64,000 nt of DNA from Haloarcula vallismortis ATCC 29715 (GTDB lineage: Archaea > Halobacteriota > Halobacteria > Halobacteriales > Haloarculaceae), in contig NZ_AOLQ01000004.1 of the NCBI RefSeq assembly GCF_000337775.1, positions 221,035-285,034 on the forward strand, written 5' to 3'. Every line of letters begins with the position of its first letter. The stretch's first letter is position 1. The notes under the pieces were generated by a model. It worked only from the letters and a program-made list of their open reading frames with translations. It was not told the DNA's origin and did no database searches. The position numbers were made by a program, and so were the translations under genes. This document shows positions 50,364 through 58,033 of the stretch, piece by piece.

Positions 50364-51050
50364 TTAGTTCTCGCAGAATTGTTCGATTGCTGCGTCTATC
50401 TGGTCGAAGAATCCGACTCTGCCGCCGGAGTGATTCCGCGGTCTGACAGGGGAACTATTTCCTCCACTGGTTCTGATGGTGGAGCCGCTGGAATCGACGA
50501 AAAATTCTGCTACCTTGTCGTAAAACTCCCATCCGCTGCTCGTTTCTTCAATGTAGTTCCTCATCAGCAAATCTGCGTCTCCGATGTGGTCGCTGAACTC
50601 CGAGTCAGCGAAGTAATATTTCTTGTTGTCGACTTCCAGCCAGAGGATTTTGCTTGGCCTGGAGTCGAACAGTTCTTCGTACGTGTTCCTGACTTCGTCA
50701 GTGTCTTTTTCCAACGGTGTTTCCGGGAGGTGTACTAGTGGGAGGATGTGGCATTGATCTTCTCCTTTCTTGCCGAGGATGACCATGTAGATGTCGAGTC
50801 CGGCGGCTAACAGCATCGAACCGAGCAACACGGTCTGATCCTGGCAGTCACCGGATCTGTTGACCACCATTTTCTCAGGTTTTTCCACAGTTGACCCTGA
50901 GCGGTGGTAGTCCAGTTCCTCGGAGGCTATTTTGTGGAGTACAGCTGCGTTCCTGTACTCGTCCGGTGTGGATGTGTGGAACCGTGAGTCGATCTCGTCA
51001 GCGATGTACCGGAATTTCCCGGGTCTCAGCTTCTGTTTGTAGTTGACCAT
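50364..51050 (-). CDS. Transglutaminase-like protein
   Basis: 228 residues. RSGDCQDQTVLLGSMLLAAG near residue 70 has the Gly-Asp-Cys motif of transglutaminase/protease folds; QCHILPLVHL supplies His and YYFADSEFSDH the Asp. It may cleave or crosslink proteins or peptides. First gene of the HerA operon, so its activity could regulate that machine. Ends with a short C-terminal helix after a Ser/Gly linker. Confidence 0.72.
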   Translation of the reverse strand: MVNYKQKLRPGKFRYIADEIDSRFHTSTPDEYRNAAVLHKIASEELDYHRSGSTVEKPEKMVVNRSGDCQDQTVLLGSMLLAAGLDIYMVILGKKGEDQCHILPLVHLPETPLEKDTDEVRNTYEELFDSRPSKILWLEVDNKKYYFADSEFSDHIGDADLLMRNYIEETSSGWEFYDKVAEFFVDSSGSTIRTSGGNSSPVRPRNHSGGRVGFFDQIDAAIEQFCEN

Positions 51051-51109
51051 TCTTTTCTTCGTTAGGATGTGTGCTGGTGCCGCTGCTTAAAACTTTTCCA
51101 GTAATAAAG

Positions 51110-51130
51110 GATTCAAGGATTCTTTGAATC
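51110..51130. promoter_or_regulatory. Inverted repeat between divergent operons
   Basis: GATTCAA-GGATTCT-TTGAATC: seven-base arms around a seven-base spacer, between the transglutaminase gene and the HTH gene at 51181. Placed to control both promoters, probably bound by that HTH protein. Confidence 0.5.
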
Positions 51131-51180
51131 AGGGGAATCATTAAACTCCGGTGTCTCGTACCTCCGGGGAAGAAAAAGAG

Positions 51181-51666
51181 ATGCCTGAGGTCACTGAGGA
51201 TATGGAGAGGGAGAGTGAGTTTATCGTACAGTTCTTTGACCGTGAGGAGCCGAGTGACGACCCTGAATTGGAGGAGTTGGAGCGTCTGTCGAATATTTTC
51301 TCGGTGCTGGATAAGCCTGCGAAGCTGAAGGTTTTGACTGGGATTCGCCGGGGGAAGTCTTTGACAGAGATTAAGGAAGAGGTGGATGTGTCAGGGACTT
51401 CTGTTCATAATTATGTGAATGAGATGATTGAAGCCGATCTTGTTGTGAAGGATAATAGAGAATATCATTTGTCGTCGCTGGGGGAGTGGGTGTTGATGGC
51501 TGTTGAAGGCGTGGATCAGGTTGTGAAGTATTATGCTATCAAGACGACGCTGATGGAGATGCCTGGTGAGCTGGGTGAGGAGATCGTGGATCAGGCGTTG
51601 AAGGATGAGAATATCGGCAGCAGTGAATTGAGTATAGGTGATTTGAAGAAGTGGGGAGAGTTCTGA
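51181..51666 (+). CDS. Winged-helix regulator
   Basis: 161 residues with an ArsR/TrmB-like HTH: LSNIFSVLDKPAKLKVLTGI, then SLTEIKEEVDVSGTSVHNYV and a wing. The C-terminal half is helical. ATG 51181 is preferred over GTG 51151 because a TATA-like ATTAAA lies only ten bases before the GTG. Divergent from the HerA operon with an inverted repeat between them. Confidence 0.7.
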   Translation: MPEVTEDMERESEFIVQFFDREEPSDDPELEELERLSNIFSVLDKPAKLKVLTGIRRGKSLTEIKEEVDVSGTSVHNYVNEMIEADLVVKDNREYHLSSLGEWVLMAVEGVDQVVKYYAIKTTLMEMPGELGEEIVDQALKDENIGSSELSIGDLKKWGEF

Positions 51667-51700
51667 AATCCTTGATGCAGGGGTGTTCTACTCGGCGTGA

Positions 51701-51895
51701 ATCAGGGGGTGGTTCACAGGTGTTCCAGAGAAGTGGTTCACCTCTACACGAATCACGGGACGGCGGCGTGATCCACGTCAGAACACGGTGCGTGGTTTTC
51801 CGGGTCAGGCCACGGATCAGAAGTACGTCGTAACTGAAGAAGAGAAGAGGAAAAGTGAGAAGTTCGGCGGTGAGATCGAGGATGAATTGGGTTAG
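51701..51895 (+). CDS. Possible small gene, start unclear
   Basis: An open frame of 64 codons ends at TAG 51895; its second half (TDQKYVVTEEEKRKSEKFGG) has normal haloarchaeal composition. The only canonical start is GTG near 51788. The first half contains the repeat GTGGTTCAC twice, at about 51709 and 51734, and could be regulatory instead. Confidence 0.3.
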   Translation: MRGWFTGVPEKWFTSTRITGRRRDPRQNTVRGFPGQATDQKYVVTEEEKRKSEKFGGEIEDELG

Positions 51896-52176
51896 AATGG
51901 AGGTCTGTTTTCCTGAATCTCAGCTACTGCTGAGTGTTCTTCTACGGCCTGTTCAAAGTCTTCGTATTCACCTTCTTTGAGGCCGATTAGGATTTTCTCA
52001 GCTTCCATAAAGTTGTCCACGGCCAGAACGTCTTCTCGGTCGTCGCTTTTTATCCAGTAATACTTCTCGCACGGTTCTAATCCGTCAGCAGTAGAGATAC
52101 TTCTCTCCACCTGTTCCATTTCTTCGTTGTAGGTGGCCCGGACGTAGTGGGGTTCGTCGCACTCCAAACTATACAT
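51892..52176 (-). CDS. Hypothetical acidic protein
   Basis: 94 residues from ATG coupled to the preceding 36-residue gene. Strands HYVRATYNEEMEQVERSIS and a C-terminal helix (YEDFEQAVEEHSAVAEIQ). No motif recognised. Confidence 0.55.
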   Translation of the reverse strand: MYSLECDEPHYVRATYNEEMEQVERSISTADGLEPCEKYYWIKSDDREDVLAVDNFMEAEKILIGLKEGEYEDFEQAVEEHSAVAEIQENRPPF

Positions 52177-52287
52177 TCACGTATCACCTTCTTCGATTGT
52201 TTCACCGTATTCCTCCATCTTCTGGTGGAACTCACGGGGTTTGTCGATACTGTTCAGAAGGTCAAGGGTCTTCTCAGCGTCATCCAT
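52177..52287 (-). CDS. Very small acidic protein of 36 residues
   Basis: MDDAEKTLDLLNSIDKPREF onward. Its end GAAGGTGATACG-TGA provides the ribosome site for the next gene. Helical; function unknown. Confidence 0.5.
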   Translation of the reverse strand: MDDAEKTLDLLNSIDKPREFHQKMEEYGETIEEGDT

Positions 52288-52293
52288 AATAGA

Positions 52294-52623
52294 TCACTGT
52301 CTCATCTCTGGTGCTTGATTTCTACGCTGGATTTCTCCTCTGTCCCACGTATAGATGTAGAGGAAACCCGGCCCGGTTGTCCCTATTTCTACAAGTACTT
52401 TTCCGGCGTATCCGGGGCATCCGGTGATGTAGTCGGGGAAGACGGCGTAATAGAAGGATTCGACGTGTTTCTTCGCTTCTTCGTGGCTTAGACCGTCTTC
52501 TTCTATCTTGTGTTGGATTACTTCGTTGAGTTCTTCTTCTGTGGGTTCTCGGATTTCGTACTCTGCTTTTTCTATGTCGGGTTCCCCGATTGTGGCCTTG
52601 AGCAGTTGTTTTTCCGCACTCAC
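52294..52623 (-). CDS. Hypothetical protein
   Basis: 109 residues: an N-terminal acidic helical part (PTEEELNEVIQHKIEEDGLS) and a beta-rich C-terminal part (FPDYITGCPGYAGKVLVEI). No recognised family. Second gene of a four-gene minus-strand unit starting at 52778. Confidence 0.55.
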   Translation of the reverse strand: MSAEKQLLKATIGEPDIEKAEYEIREPTEEELNEVIQHKIEEDGLSHEEAKKHVESFYYAVFPDYITGCPGYAGKVLVEIGTTGPGFLYIYTWDRGEIQRRNQAPEMRQ

Positions 52624-52640
52624 TGCGACATCACGGCTTT

Positions 52641-52778
52641 TTACAGGTTGAACGGGTTTTCCCGGTCGATGTTTTCAAGATTTTCAGGTAGGTCGTCGTC
52701 ACGCACGTGTCCGTGCTGGTCTACGTACTGGTTTTTCCCGAGTTCGGGTTCAAAACCGTGGTTGTTCTCTCGTTGCAA
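52641..52778 (-). CDS. Small protein of 45 residues
   Basis: TTG start five bases after AAGGTGA; a GTG nine bases earlier lies in the ribosome site. Product MQRENNHGFEPELGKNQYVD onward, acidic. The promoter (TATTTATAAA) is shared with the divergent gene at 52845. Confidence 0.45.
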   Translation of the reverse strand: MQRENNHGFEPELGKNQYVDQHGHVRDDDLPENLENIDRENPFNL

Positions 52779-52790
52779 TGTTTTCACCTT

Positions 52791-52841
52791 AAGTTACATA
52801 TGGGAGGTTATATTTATAAAAATTAAACAATACTGTAACTT
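52791..52841. promoter_or_regulatory. Divergent promoter with inverted AAGTTAC/GTAACTT elements
   Basis: AAGTTAC at 52791-52797 and GTAACTT at 52835-52841 flank an AT core with TATTTATAAAAATT. The same heptamer follows the TATA boxes at 54483, 58959 and, on the minus strand, 39192. A common regulator for these promoters is likely. Confidence 0.5.
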
Positions 52842-52844
52842 TAG

Positions 52845-53183
52845 GTGACAAAACCACCTATGGAACTACCTGAAAACGAAAAAATCCGCCTAATCAAAGG
52901 CATCAGCGGTGTATTCCACACACCCAAAATCATAGAAGGCAAAACCTCAAGCACCGGAAAAACAATCAAAGTCGAAACCGACCGAAGCACCTACCGTCTC
53001 GACACAGAAGAAATCCTCAGCGGCGGCCTCGAAGTCAGAAGAGCAACGACATTCAAGCTCTACACCCCTGAAGCCTACGTCAGGCAGAAAAAATCGAATT
53101 ACGACCCAGCGAACGGCAGAAATCTCAAAGCCTTCAAAGAAGACTGGGATTTGCCAGAAGCAACCCACGAGGCCGTTAACTGA
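52845..53183 (+). CDS. Hypothetical protein, first gene of the replication-side cascade
   Basis: 112 residues from GTG, or 107 from the ATG at 52860, which has the better ribosome-site distance. Beta-rich (GKTIKVETDRSTYRLDTEEI) with a basic C-terminus. The start of a run of about twenty plus-strand genes with overlapping ends. No family recognised. Confidence 0.6.
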   Translation: MTKPPMELPENEKIRLIKGISGVFHTPKIIEGKTSSTGKTIKVETDRSTYRLDTEEILSGGLEVRRATTFKLYTPEAYVRQKKSNYDPANGRNLKAFKEDWDLPEATHEAVN

Positions 53184-53368
53184 TGGAAATCGAAGAACAG
53201 GTTCTCACAATCGGTTCAGGGCACAACTGTATGAAAAGCACCTGCCACCAACCAGCAGACTACCGCCTGAAAGCAGAACACTACAACGTCACCGCGTGTG
53301 AAGAACACAAAGAGGAAGCTAAAGAGAAAATCCGCGAATCACTGAATACAGAGGCTGATAACCAGTGA
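53183..53368 (+). CDS. Small Cys/His protein
   Basis: 61 residues. Cys and His are spaced as in a zinc site (GHNCMKSTCHQPADY, then TACEEH), although it is short. ATG abuts the previous stop and the TGA overlaps the next GTG. Function unknown. Confidence 0.55.
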   Translation: MEIEEQVLTIGSGHNCMKSTCHQPADYRLKAEHYNVTACEEHKEEAKEKIRESLNTEADNQ

Positions 53369-53658
53369 CTTCAAACTTCGCGGTATTTCGCACCACGGCA
53401 GATGACGGCCTGAACTACTGCGATATAGTGGAGGCAGAGACCCAGAAACAGGCCATAAAGAAGTATATGGCGACGAGCGGAACACAGCTCGAAACCGTGG
53501 ATACAGGAGAGGAAGACACGGTCGGATTGAAAACCGTTGAAGGAGTCCCATACGACTCAAATCTTCACAGAACCGGAGAAGGAGAGGAGGCAGTTGCTTT
53601 CGGCAACGATTTTGTAGTTGTCGAAGCCTCTTCTCTTGAAGGATTCGTAGCTTGTTAG
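53365..53658 (+). CDS. Hypothetical protein
   Basis: 97 residues, MTSNFAVFRTTADDGLNYCD onward. Compact alpha/beta protein with a hydrophobic end (NDFVVVEASSLEGFVAC). GTG start inside the previous stop. It ends before a G-rich ribosome site used by an ATT-started gene. Confidence 0.55.
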   Translation: MTSNFAVFRTTADDGLNYCDIVEAETQKQAIKKYMATSGTQLETVDTGEEDTVGLKTVEGVPYDSNLHRTGEGEEAVAFGNDFVVVEASSLEGFVAC

Positions 53659-53671
53659 GGGGTGGTAAGCG

Positions 53672-54001
53672 ATTACCTCCTACAAAATCCTCGCCTCAGA
53701 ACCCTGCTGGACAAATTTCTCCATCCAATGGGTGAACGGCTCCCTGAAGGAAGGAATCCCAGATAAACAGCAGAGAGTCCACGACATGAATGGAGACTAC
53801 CGAATCGTCACGCTGCACGACGAACGAGAAATCTGCAGGCTTCACGATAGAGAAATGGCCGAAGCAATCCTGTACGACCTGCAGGAAGGCCGGATCACCG
53901 AAGAAGAAGCTGAGAAAATCGCAGCATCCGACCACCACGAACTGCTCTACACCTTCAAAACCAACGTCAAAACCCTTCTCCAGACATTGACGCCGAGGTG
54001 A
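53672..54001 (+). CDS. Hypothetical protein with an ATT start
   Basis: 109 residues. The frame opens at TAA 53666-53668 and ATT at 53672 is six bases after GGGGGTGG. The first canonical start, GTG 53732, would drop 20 residues that read naturally (TSYKILASEPCWTNFSIQWV). Mainly helical C-terminus (REMAEAILYDLQEGRITEEE). Ends in the ribosome site of the next gene. Function unknown. Confidence 0.58.
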   Translation: MTSYKILASEPCWTNFSIQWVNGSLKEGIPDKQQRVHDMNGDYRIVTLHDEREICRLHDREMAEAILYDLQEGRITEEEAEKIAASDHHELLYTFKTNVKTLLQTLTPR

Positions 54002-54011
54002 AAAACCAGCA

Positions 54012-54416
54012 GTGGGAATCATCGTAGACGACGAACTACATGGAATCGTCTCCGAGCAGGAGATGAACGTCGAACGTGAATGGGTTTTCCAGAAAGGCGA
54101 TCTACAACAGGTAGAATCCACGGTTACATCTCCTGCATCGGATGAAATCTTCCGTTGCCGGTGCGGGGAAACTTTCGACTCCAAAGAAGCAGCTGAAACT
54201 CATATAGCGGAGATTGAAGCCGAGAAAGAGGAACAAGAAGGGGAAGCCGACACAGGACACGGTTATGAGCGTGTGGAGTTCCTGACGGAGTGCCCGGAGT
54301 TCATGGGGACCGACTTAGAGGTCTACGGCCCTTTCGATGAAGGTGATACGGCAGAGGTGCCGGAGGACAACGCGGAGATCCTTGTGAACCGGGGGAACGC
54401 GGAGCGGACTGAGTGA
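54012..54416 (+). CDS. C2H2 zinc-finger protein
   Basis: 134 residues. FRCRCGETFDSKEAAETHIAE near residue 50 holds a CxC...H-type finger close to the C2H2 pattern. The C-terminal 60 residues form a beta domain with CPEFMGTDLEVYGPF and end NAEILVNRGNAE, like small haloarchaeal/phage tail or DNA-adaptor domains. GTG start ten bases after GGTGA. Confidence 0.58.
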   Translation: MGIIVDDELHGIVSEQEMNVEREWVFQKGDLQQVESTVTSPASDEIFRCRCGETFDSKEAAETHIAEIEAEKEEQEGEADTGHGYERVEFLTECPEFMGTDLEVYGPFDEGDTAEVPEDNAEILVNRGNAERTE

Positions 54417-54470
54417 ACCTTCAGACAACCCTCCCCTGATTTTTCTATTCTTAATCATCAATAGGGAAGG

Positions 54471-54489
54471 TTATATAAAGTTAAGTTAC
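54471..54489 (+). promoter_or_regulatory. Promoter with AAGTTAC element
   Basis: TATATAAAG (54472-54480) followed by AAGTTAC (54483-54489), 26 bases before the ATG at 54515. Internal promoter of the cascade. Confidence 0.5.
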
Positions 54490-54514
54490 TGATATGTTCA
54501 ATAGGAGATAAACA

Positions 54515-54778
54515 ATGAGTGCAACAAGCACATCCGAAACTGGAGTGGCGAACCGCACTCGCCAAAAATTCGAGAAGGTACGAGAATTAGGAATGGAAGA
54601 CGGAGACACGTTCAAAACATCACAAGGCTACAGATTTGTAGCACGATTCAAAGAAGAGATGGGGCACATAAACTACAGCTACATTGACGGCTACGTAGCT
54701 AACTGTCCTGTAGAGGAAGTTATAGAAGACCTTGAAGAAGGAAAAATAGAGAAGGTCGAGGAAGGTGGTCAGCGATGA
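54515..54778 (+). CDS. Hypothetical protein
   Basis: 87 residues starting MSATSTSETGVANRTRQKF. Beta strands TFKTSQGYRFVARFKEEM and YSYIDGYVANCPV with an acidic tail. Good ribosome site AATAGGAGAT. The stop overlaps the next ATG. Confidence 0.58.
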   Translation: MSATSTSETGVANRTRQKFEKVRELGMEDGDTFKTSQGYRFVARFKEEMGHINYSYIDGYVANCPVEEVIEDLEEGKIEKVEEGGQR

Positions 54779-54915
54779 GAGATAAGTTATCTGTAACATA
54801 TCTGGGCGACAGTCCAGCTCCTTCAGAACAGGACTCACTCGACAACCGCGTCAAAACCCGTCTCCGTGAACGCTCGATGAAAGCGGAGAACAACTACCCT
54901 GGAATCCAGAGGTGA
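54775..54915 (+). CDS. Small basic protein of 46 residues
   Basis: MRDKLSVTYLGDSPAPSEQD onward with a basic helix (NRVKTRLRERSMKAEN). ATG overlaps the previous stop and its own tail contains AGAGGTGA for the next gene. Function unknown. Confidence 0.5.
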   Translation: MRDKLSVTYLGDSPAPSEQDSLDNRVKTRLRERSMKAENNYPGIQR

Positions 54916-54925
54916 AAAATCAGCA

Positions 54926-55141
54926 GTGACTGAATTAGAGGAAATAGAAATAGTCCTAGATGACCATAGGAAAGGAATTGCTCAGTTGAATATCTATCCT
55001 CAACTGGACTTAGCGGTTTATAATATCGCTGTTAGAGGGGGATTATTTTCATCAGGGAATTTGAAAAGCCAAGCTATCACTTTAAGTGAACTTGATGTTT
55101 CACTGGAAGAGCTTAGAGAGCTGGAAGGTGATGAGGAGTGA
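54926..55141 (+). CDS. Hypothetical protein
   Basis: 71 residues with two strands (EIEIVLDDHRKGIAQLNIY, LDLAVYNIAVRGGLF). GTG ten bases after GGTGA, and it overlaps the next gene by four bases. No family recognised. Confidence 0.52.
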   Translation: MTELEEIEIVLDDHRKGIAQLNIYPQLDLAVYNIAVRGGLFSSGNLKSQAITLSELDVSLEELRELEGDEE

Positions 55142-55509
55142 AGCTTGAAGCAGTACAGCAGATTCTGGAGGAGGAAGGCACGTCCATCGAGGAAATGGAG
55201 GTCAACGAATCCTACAGCTACGACGGCGGAGAAGCCTTCAACGACCTCAGCATCGAGAAAGTCTACGACAACGTCCTCTCCGTTGAACAGCACTACACGC
55301 AGAGGATGGACAGGATGAGTGATCCAGAAGTCCGGTTCGACGTATCCGACCCCGACAACTGGATGCCGATAGAATACCGTCAAGACCCGGGACTCTACCG
55401 GAGGGACGAGGAAGACGGGTTGGAGATGGACGACTTTCTGAAGACCTGGGACAAGAACCTTCAGAACCAGTTCCCAGCTGAAGAAGTCACCGGAGGTGAC
55501 GAGCGGTGA
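55138..55509 (+). CDS. Hypothetical protein
   Basis: 123 residues; N-terminal helix (LEAVQQILEEEGTSIEEME) then an acidic alpha/beta region with VRFDVSDPDNWMPIEYR. GTG start, both ends overlapping neighbours. Function unknown. Confidence 0.52.
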   Translation: MKLEAVQQILEEEGTSIEEMEVNESYSYDGGEAFNDLSIEKVYDNVLSVEQHYTQRMDRMSDPEVRFDVSDPDNWMPIEYRQDPGLYRRDEEDGLEMDDFLKTWDKNLQNQFPAEEVTGGDER

Positions 55510-55739
55510 CTGATTGGTTTGAGAAGGCGGATCAGAATATCGAAGAGTGGGGAGATCAGGACCTGGAGACTCTGCTTCTCTGTATGCAGGAGGAACTGGG
55601 AGAATTGACTCAAGCAGTTCTACAATACCAACACGAAGAAGGAGAGGCTGAGAGAATCAGAGAAGAGCTTGATGACCTGATGCCTCTCGGAATCCAGTTT
55701 GAACGAAAACTGGAATCTATCCAAGGAGGTGAGCAGTAG
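55506..55739 (+). CDS. MazG-like nucleotide pyrophosphohydrolase domain
   Basis: 77 residues. LLLCMQEELGELTQAVLQYQ and RIREELDDLMPLGIQF reproduce the EELGE...ELDD metal-binding helices of MazG/dUTPase-like folds. The protein is a single helical hairpin pair, so it should dimerise. Such enzymes cleave non-canonical or excess NTPs and are common in phages. Lies between cascade genes with overlapping ends. Confidence 0.7.
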   Translation: MTDWFEKADQNIEEWGDQDLETLLLCMQEELGELTQAVLQYQHEEGEAERIREELDDLMPLGIQFERKLESIQGGEQ

Positions 55740-56066
55740 ATGCAGCAGGTTCAAAAAGCACCTGAAGGCTACAGCAAGAAGTTCGAGCTGGACAAAGACA
55801 CAGACCTCCTCGACATTCGCTACCCGCAGATCGGGTACAAGATCCACGTCCCGAAGATCCTCTACGAGAAAAAGGAGGGCAGCTACATACGGTATGTCAG
55901 GACCTTTTGCGGCCAAGAAGACGAGATGCTGGTCAACGACCTGGAAACCCTACGAGATAACAACTACAGGTTTTGCCGCAGCTGCACGCGCTACGCCTCC
56001 AAAAAACTCGGATTCGACTTCGAGGAACGGGTACAGGAACTGATGAACGGAGGTGAGAACCCGTAG
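55740..56066 (+). CDS. Hypothetical protein with Cys pair
   Basis: 108 residues, starting MQQVQKAPEGYSKKFELDKD. YVRTFCGQEDEM and NYRFCRSCTRYA place three cysteines that could bind zinc. ATG seven bases after GGAGGTGA. Function unknown. Confidence 0.55.
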   Translation: MQQVQKAPEGYSKKFELDKDTDLLDIRYPQIGYKIHVPKILYEKKEGSYIRYVRTFCGQEDEMLVNDLETLRDNNYRFCRSCTRYASKKLGFDFEERVQELMNGGENP

Positions 56067-56803
56067 TGAGTCAGAAGATCAGCGACGAAGAACTCTTGAA
56101 GGACCTGCGACGGGTGACCGACGAACTCGGAGAGTCACCTACTGCAGTACAGTACCGTGAAGAAGGCAGCTACTCTCCTAATACATTCCAGAACAGGTTC
56201 GGTTCCTGGAACAAGGCCAAAGAGCAGGCAGGACTCGAAACCAGCAGAGATGTTCAGAACAGAGAGATCGAGGACGATGATCTTTTACGAGATCTTCGGA
56301 CGGTAGCAGATCAAATCGGTGAGTCACCTTCTATAAAACAGTACGAAGAACACGGCCAGTACTCATCTAAAACTGCCTCCAATCGTTTTGGTTCGTGGAA
56401 CGAGGCAAAGGAAGAGGCAGGGCTGAAACAGCACTCCGAGGGCACCCAAGAGAAAGCCTCTATCGAGGAAATCTTGGAAGAACTGAGAGAAGGTAAAACG
56501 CTCGGGGAAATCAGAGAAAAGTTCGGCTACACTAATATTCAGACCGTCAGTAGTCGACTAAGGAGAAACGGATACACCACCCGTTCCCGTCTCTCTAAGA
56601 ACAAAGCAGCGTACAGCGGTGACCGCTGGGCTGGAATCTTGAATATCTCTGCTTCGCTCCTAGATGAACTCGGCATCAGCTCCGTGGAGGACGCCTACTA
56701 CGATATGGAACCTGTAGACGGTGAGAAAGCTGTCAAAATCAAATTCAGCAGTGAACGAGTCAAAGAAGTCGAAGAGGAAGACGGAGGTGAGAATCACCAG
56801 TAA
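56066..56803 (+). CDS. Protein with two homing-endonuclease-associated repeats
   Basis: 245 residues. Two copies of the HNH-associated repeat lie at about 6-58 and 70-122 (SPTAVQYREEGSYSPNTF, RFGSWNKAKEQAGL; SPSIKQYEEHGQYSSKTA, RFGSWNEAKEEAGL). A third HTH-like part follows (IREKFGYTNIQTVSSRL). These repeats are DNA-binding helices usually next to HNH nucleases; no nuclease motif remains here, so it may be a regulator. GTG start nine bases after GGAGGTGA. Confidence 0.7.
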   Translation: MSQKISDEELLKDLRRVTDELGESPTAVQYREEGSYSPNTFQNRFGSWNKAKEQAGLETSRDVQNREIEDDDLLRDLRTVADQIGESPSIKQYEEHGQYSSKTASNRFGSWNEAKEEAGLKQHSEGTQEKASIEEILEELREGKTLGEIREKFGYTNIQTVSSRLRRNGYTTRSRLSKNKAAYSGDRWAGILNISASLLDELGISSVEDAYYDMEPVDGEKAVKIKFSSERVKEVEEEDGGENHQ

Positions 56804-57030
56804 TAGTAGACGGAAGAGAAGTCGACGGCTACTACATCGCAAAAGCCTACACCCAAGAAAGCGACCTCGAAGACCCAGAAATCTTCTACGCACTCACAGA
56901 AGTTCCGGACTATCTCGAAAGCCACGAAGAACGGATAGACACCGCACTCGAAGAAAACCCGGATCTCATGATCTTCCCTACAACCCTCGAAGAAACAACA
57001 CAGCACTACTTAGAACGTGATGAAGAATGA
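56803..57030 (+). CDS. Hypothetical protein with ATA or GTA start
   Basis: 75 residues: VDGREVDGYYIAKAYTQESD onward, clearly coding. In frame there is no ATG, GTG or TTG before residue 55. GTA at 56800 is nine bases and ATA at 56803 twelve bases after GGAGGTGA. Compare the GTG at the same nine-base distance for the gene at 56066. The TGA overlaps the next ATG. Confidence 0.55.
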   Translation: MVDGREVDGYYIAKAYTQESDLEDPEIFYALTEVPDYLESHEERIDTALEENPDLMIFPTTLEETTQHYLERDEE

Positions 57031-57344
57031 CAACAGCAGAACAACTACCCAGCATCGAAGAAATCCTCGACCAACACGACTTCCCATACCAGGAACGCTA
57101 CCGGTCCACGAGGAAAGAACGCATCAGCGACTACCTCAAAGCCAAACTCGAAAACCCGAACAGGACACAAGCAGCAGAACAAAGCGGCATCAGCAGGGCC
57201 GCAGCAGCCCAGATCGACAAAGCAATCCAAAGAATGCCGCCTCGGCACCGCTCAGTATTCTACCGGGAACTCCTACACCGAGTACAGCTGAAAGTACCAG
57301 TGCAGACACCACGAGGTGAGAAAAGTGAAAGAAATACTACCTGA
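57027..57344 (+). CDS. HTH protein
   Basis: 105 residues. TQAAEQSGISRAAAAQIDKA near residue 45 is a helix-turn-helix of sigma/Trp-repressor type. A basic helix precedes it and a basic tail follows. It may regulate the cascade. Its end overlaps the small membrane gene at 57325. Confidence 0.6.
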   Translation: MTTAEQLPSIEEILDQHDFPYQERYRSTRKERISDYLKAKLENPNRTQAAEQSGISRAAAAQIDKAIQRMPPRHRSVFYRELLHRVQLKVPVQTPRGEKSERNTT

Positions 57345-57456
57345 AATTGCAGTAATTCTCGGAGTGATAGCCTTCTTACTCGTTCACTGGAAGGATTTGA
57401 GAGACCTCGGAATACTGGCTATCACAAAAATCCAGAGAGGTGAACACCAGGAATGA
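57325..57456 (+). CDS. Single-helix membrane protein of 43 residues
   Basis: GTG-started MKEILPEIAVILGVIAFLLV: one transmembrane helix at residues 5-22 followed by a basic/amphipathic tail ending RGEHQE. GTG is seven bases after GAGGTGA. Stop overlaps the next ATG. Possibly a holin-like or signalling miniprotein; not known. Confidence 0.5.
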   Translation: MKEILPEIAVILGVIAFLLVHWKDLRDLGILAITKIQRGEHQE

Positions 57457-57782
57457 GCGACGAGATCGACCAGCTACCCCTCGCCGGATACGAAATCAAC
57501 TACCCCCACAGAGGAGTCAAACTCACAACCCGGATCCAAGGCAAAACCTTCGTAGAAGGCACAGACATCCACGAACTCATCCGAAAAGCAGACCTAGACA
57601 AACTCATCGACCAAGTCTGGGAGAACAAAATCATCCAGCCAGGGAAAATCCAAGCCGACAAACCTTCTCAGGCCTGGATTATGGGGTTTCAGGCAGCTCT
57701 GATGTCAGTAAAAAAAGCAGCAGGCTTCGAGAAAAAACTCGGAACAGACATTCCAGAAGAGGTGGATCCTGAAGGTGAGTGA
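57453..57782 (+). CDS. Hypothetical protein
   Basis: 109 residues, MSDEIDQLPLAGYEINYPHR onward; strands in the first half (VKLTTRIQGKTFVEGTDI) and helices after residue 45. No family recognised. Overlaps both neighbours. Confidence 0.55.
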   Translation: MSDEIDQLPLAGYEINYPHRGVKLTTRIQGKTFVEGTDIHELIRKADLDKLIDQVWENKIIQPGKIQADKPSQAWIMGFQAALMSVKKAAGFEKKLGTDIPEEVDPEGE

Positions 57783-58026
57783 AGAAGAAAGCATCGACGA
57801 AATCATCCAAAAAATGCGGGAAGAGTCCGGTGAAGGACCACCTCACTACGCTGCCAAAAACACCAGAGAAATAAAAGAAAACATCCTCTACAACTTCAGA
57901 AACGCAAAACACGCCCTGAAACTACCACTGCTGCTTCCACTATTAGTCATCGCATTTCAAGGTTGGCTGATACTGAATGCGCTTGTAGAAACTGGAAAAA
58001 GACTCCACAGCTACCTGAAGAGGTGA
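57775..58026 (+). CDS. Small membrane protein
   Basis: 83 residues. Acidic cytoplasmic N-terminus, then a transmembrane helix at about 55-74 (LLPLLVIAFQGWLILNALV) and a short basic tail. GTG start ten bases after GAGGTGG. Its tail CTGAAGAGGTGA is the ribosome site for an ATC-started gene. Confidence 0.55.
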   Translation: MSEEESIDEIIQKMREESGEGPPHYAAKNTREIKENILYNFRNAKHALKLPLLLPLLVIAFQGWLILNALVETGKRLHSYLKR

Positions 58027-58033
58027 ACCGACA

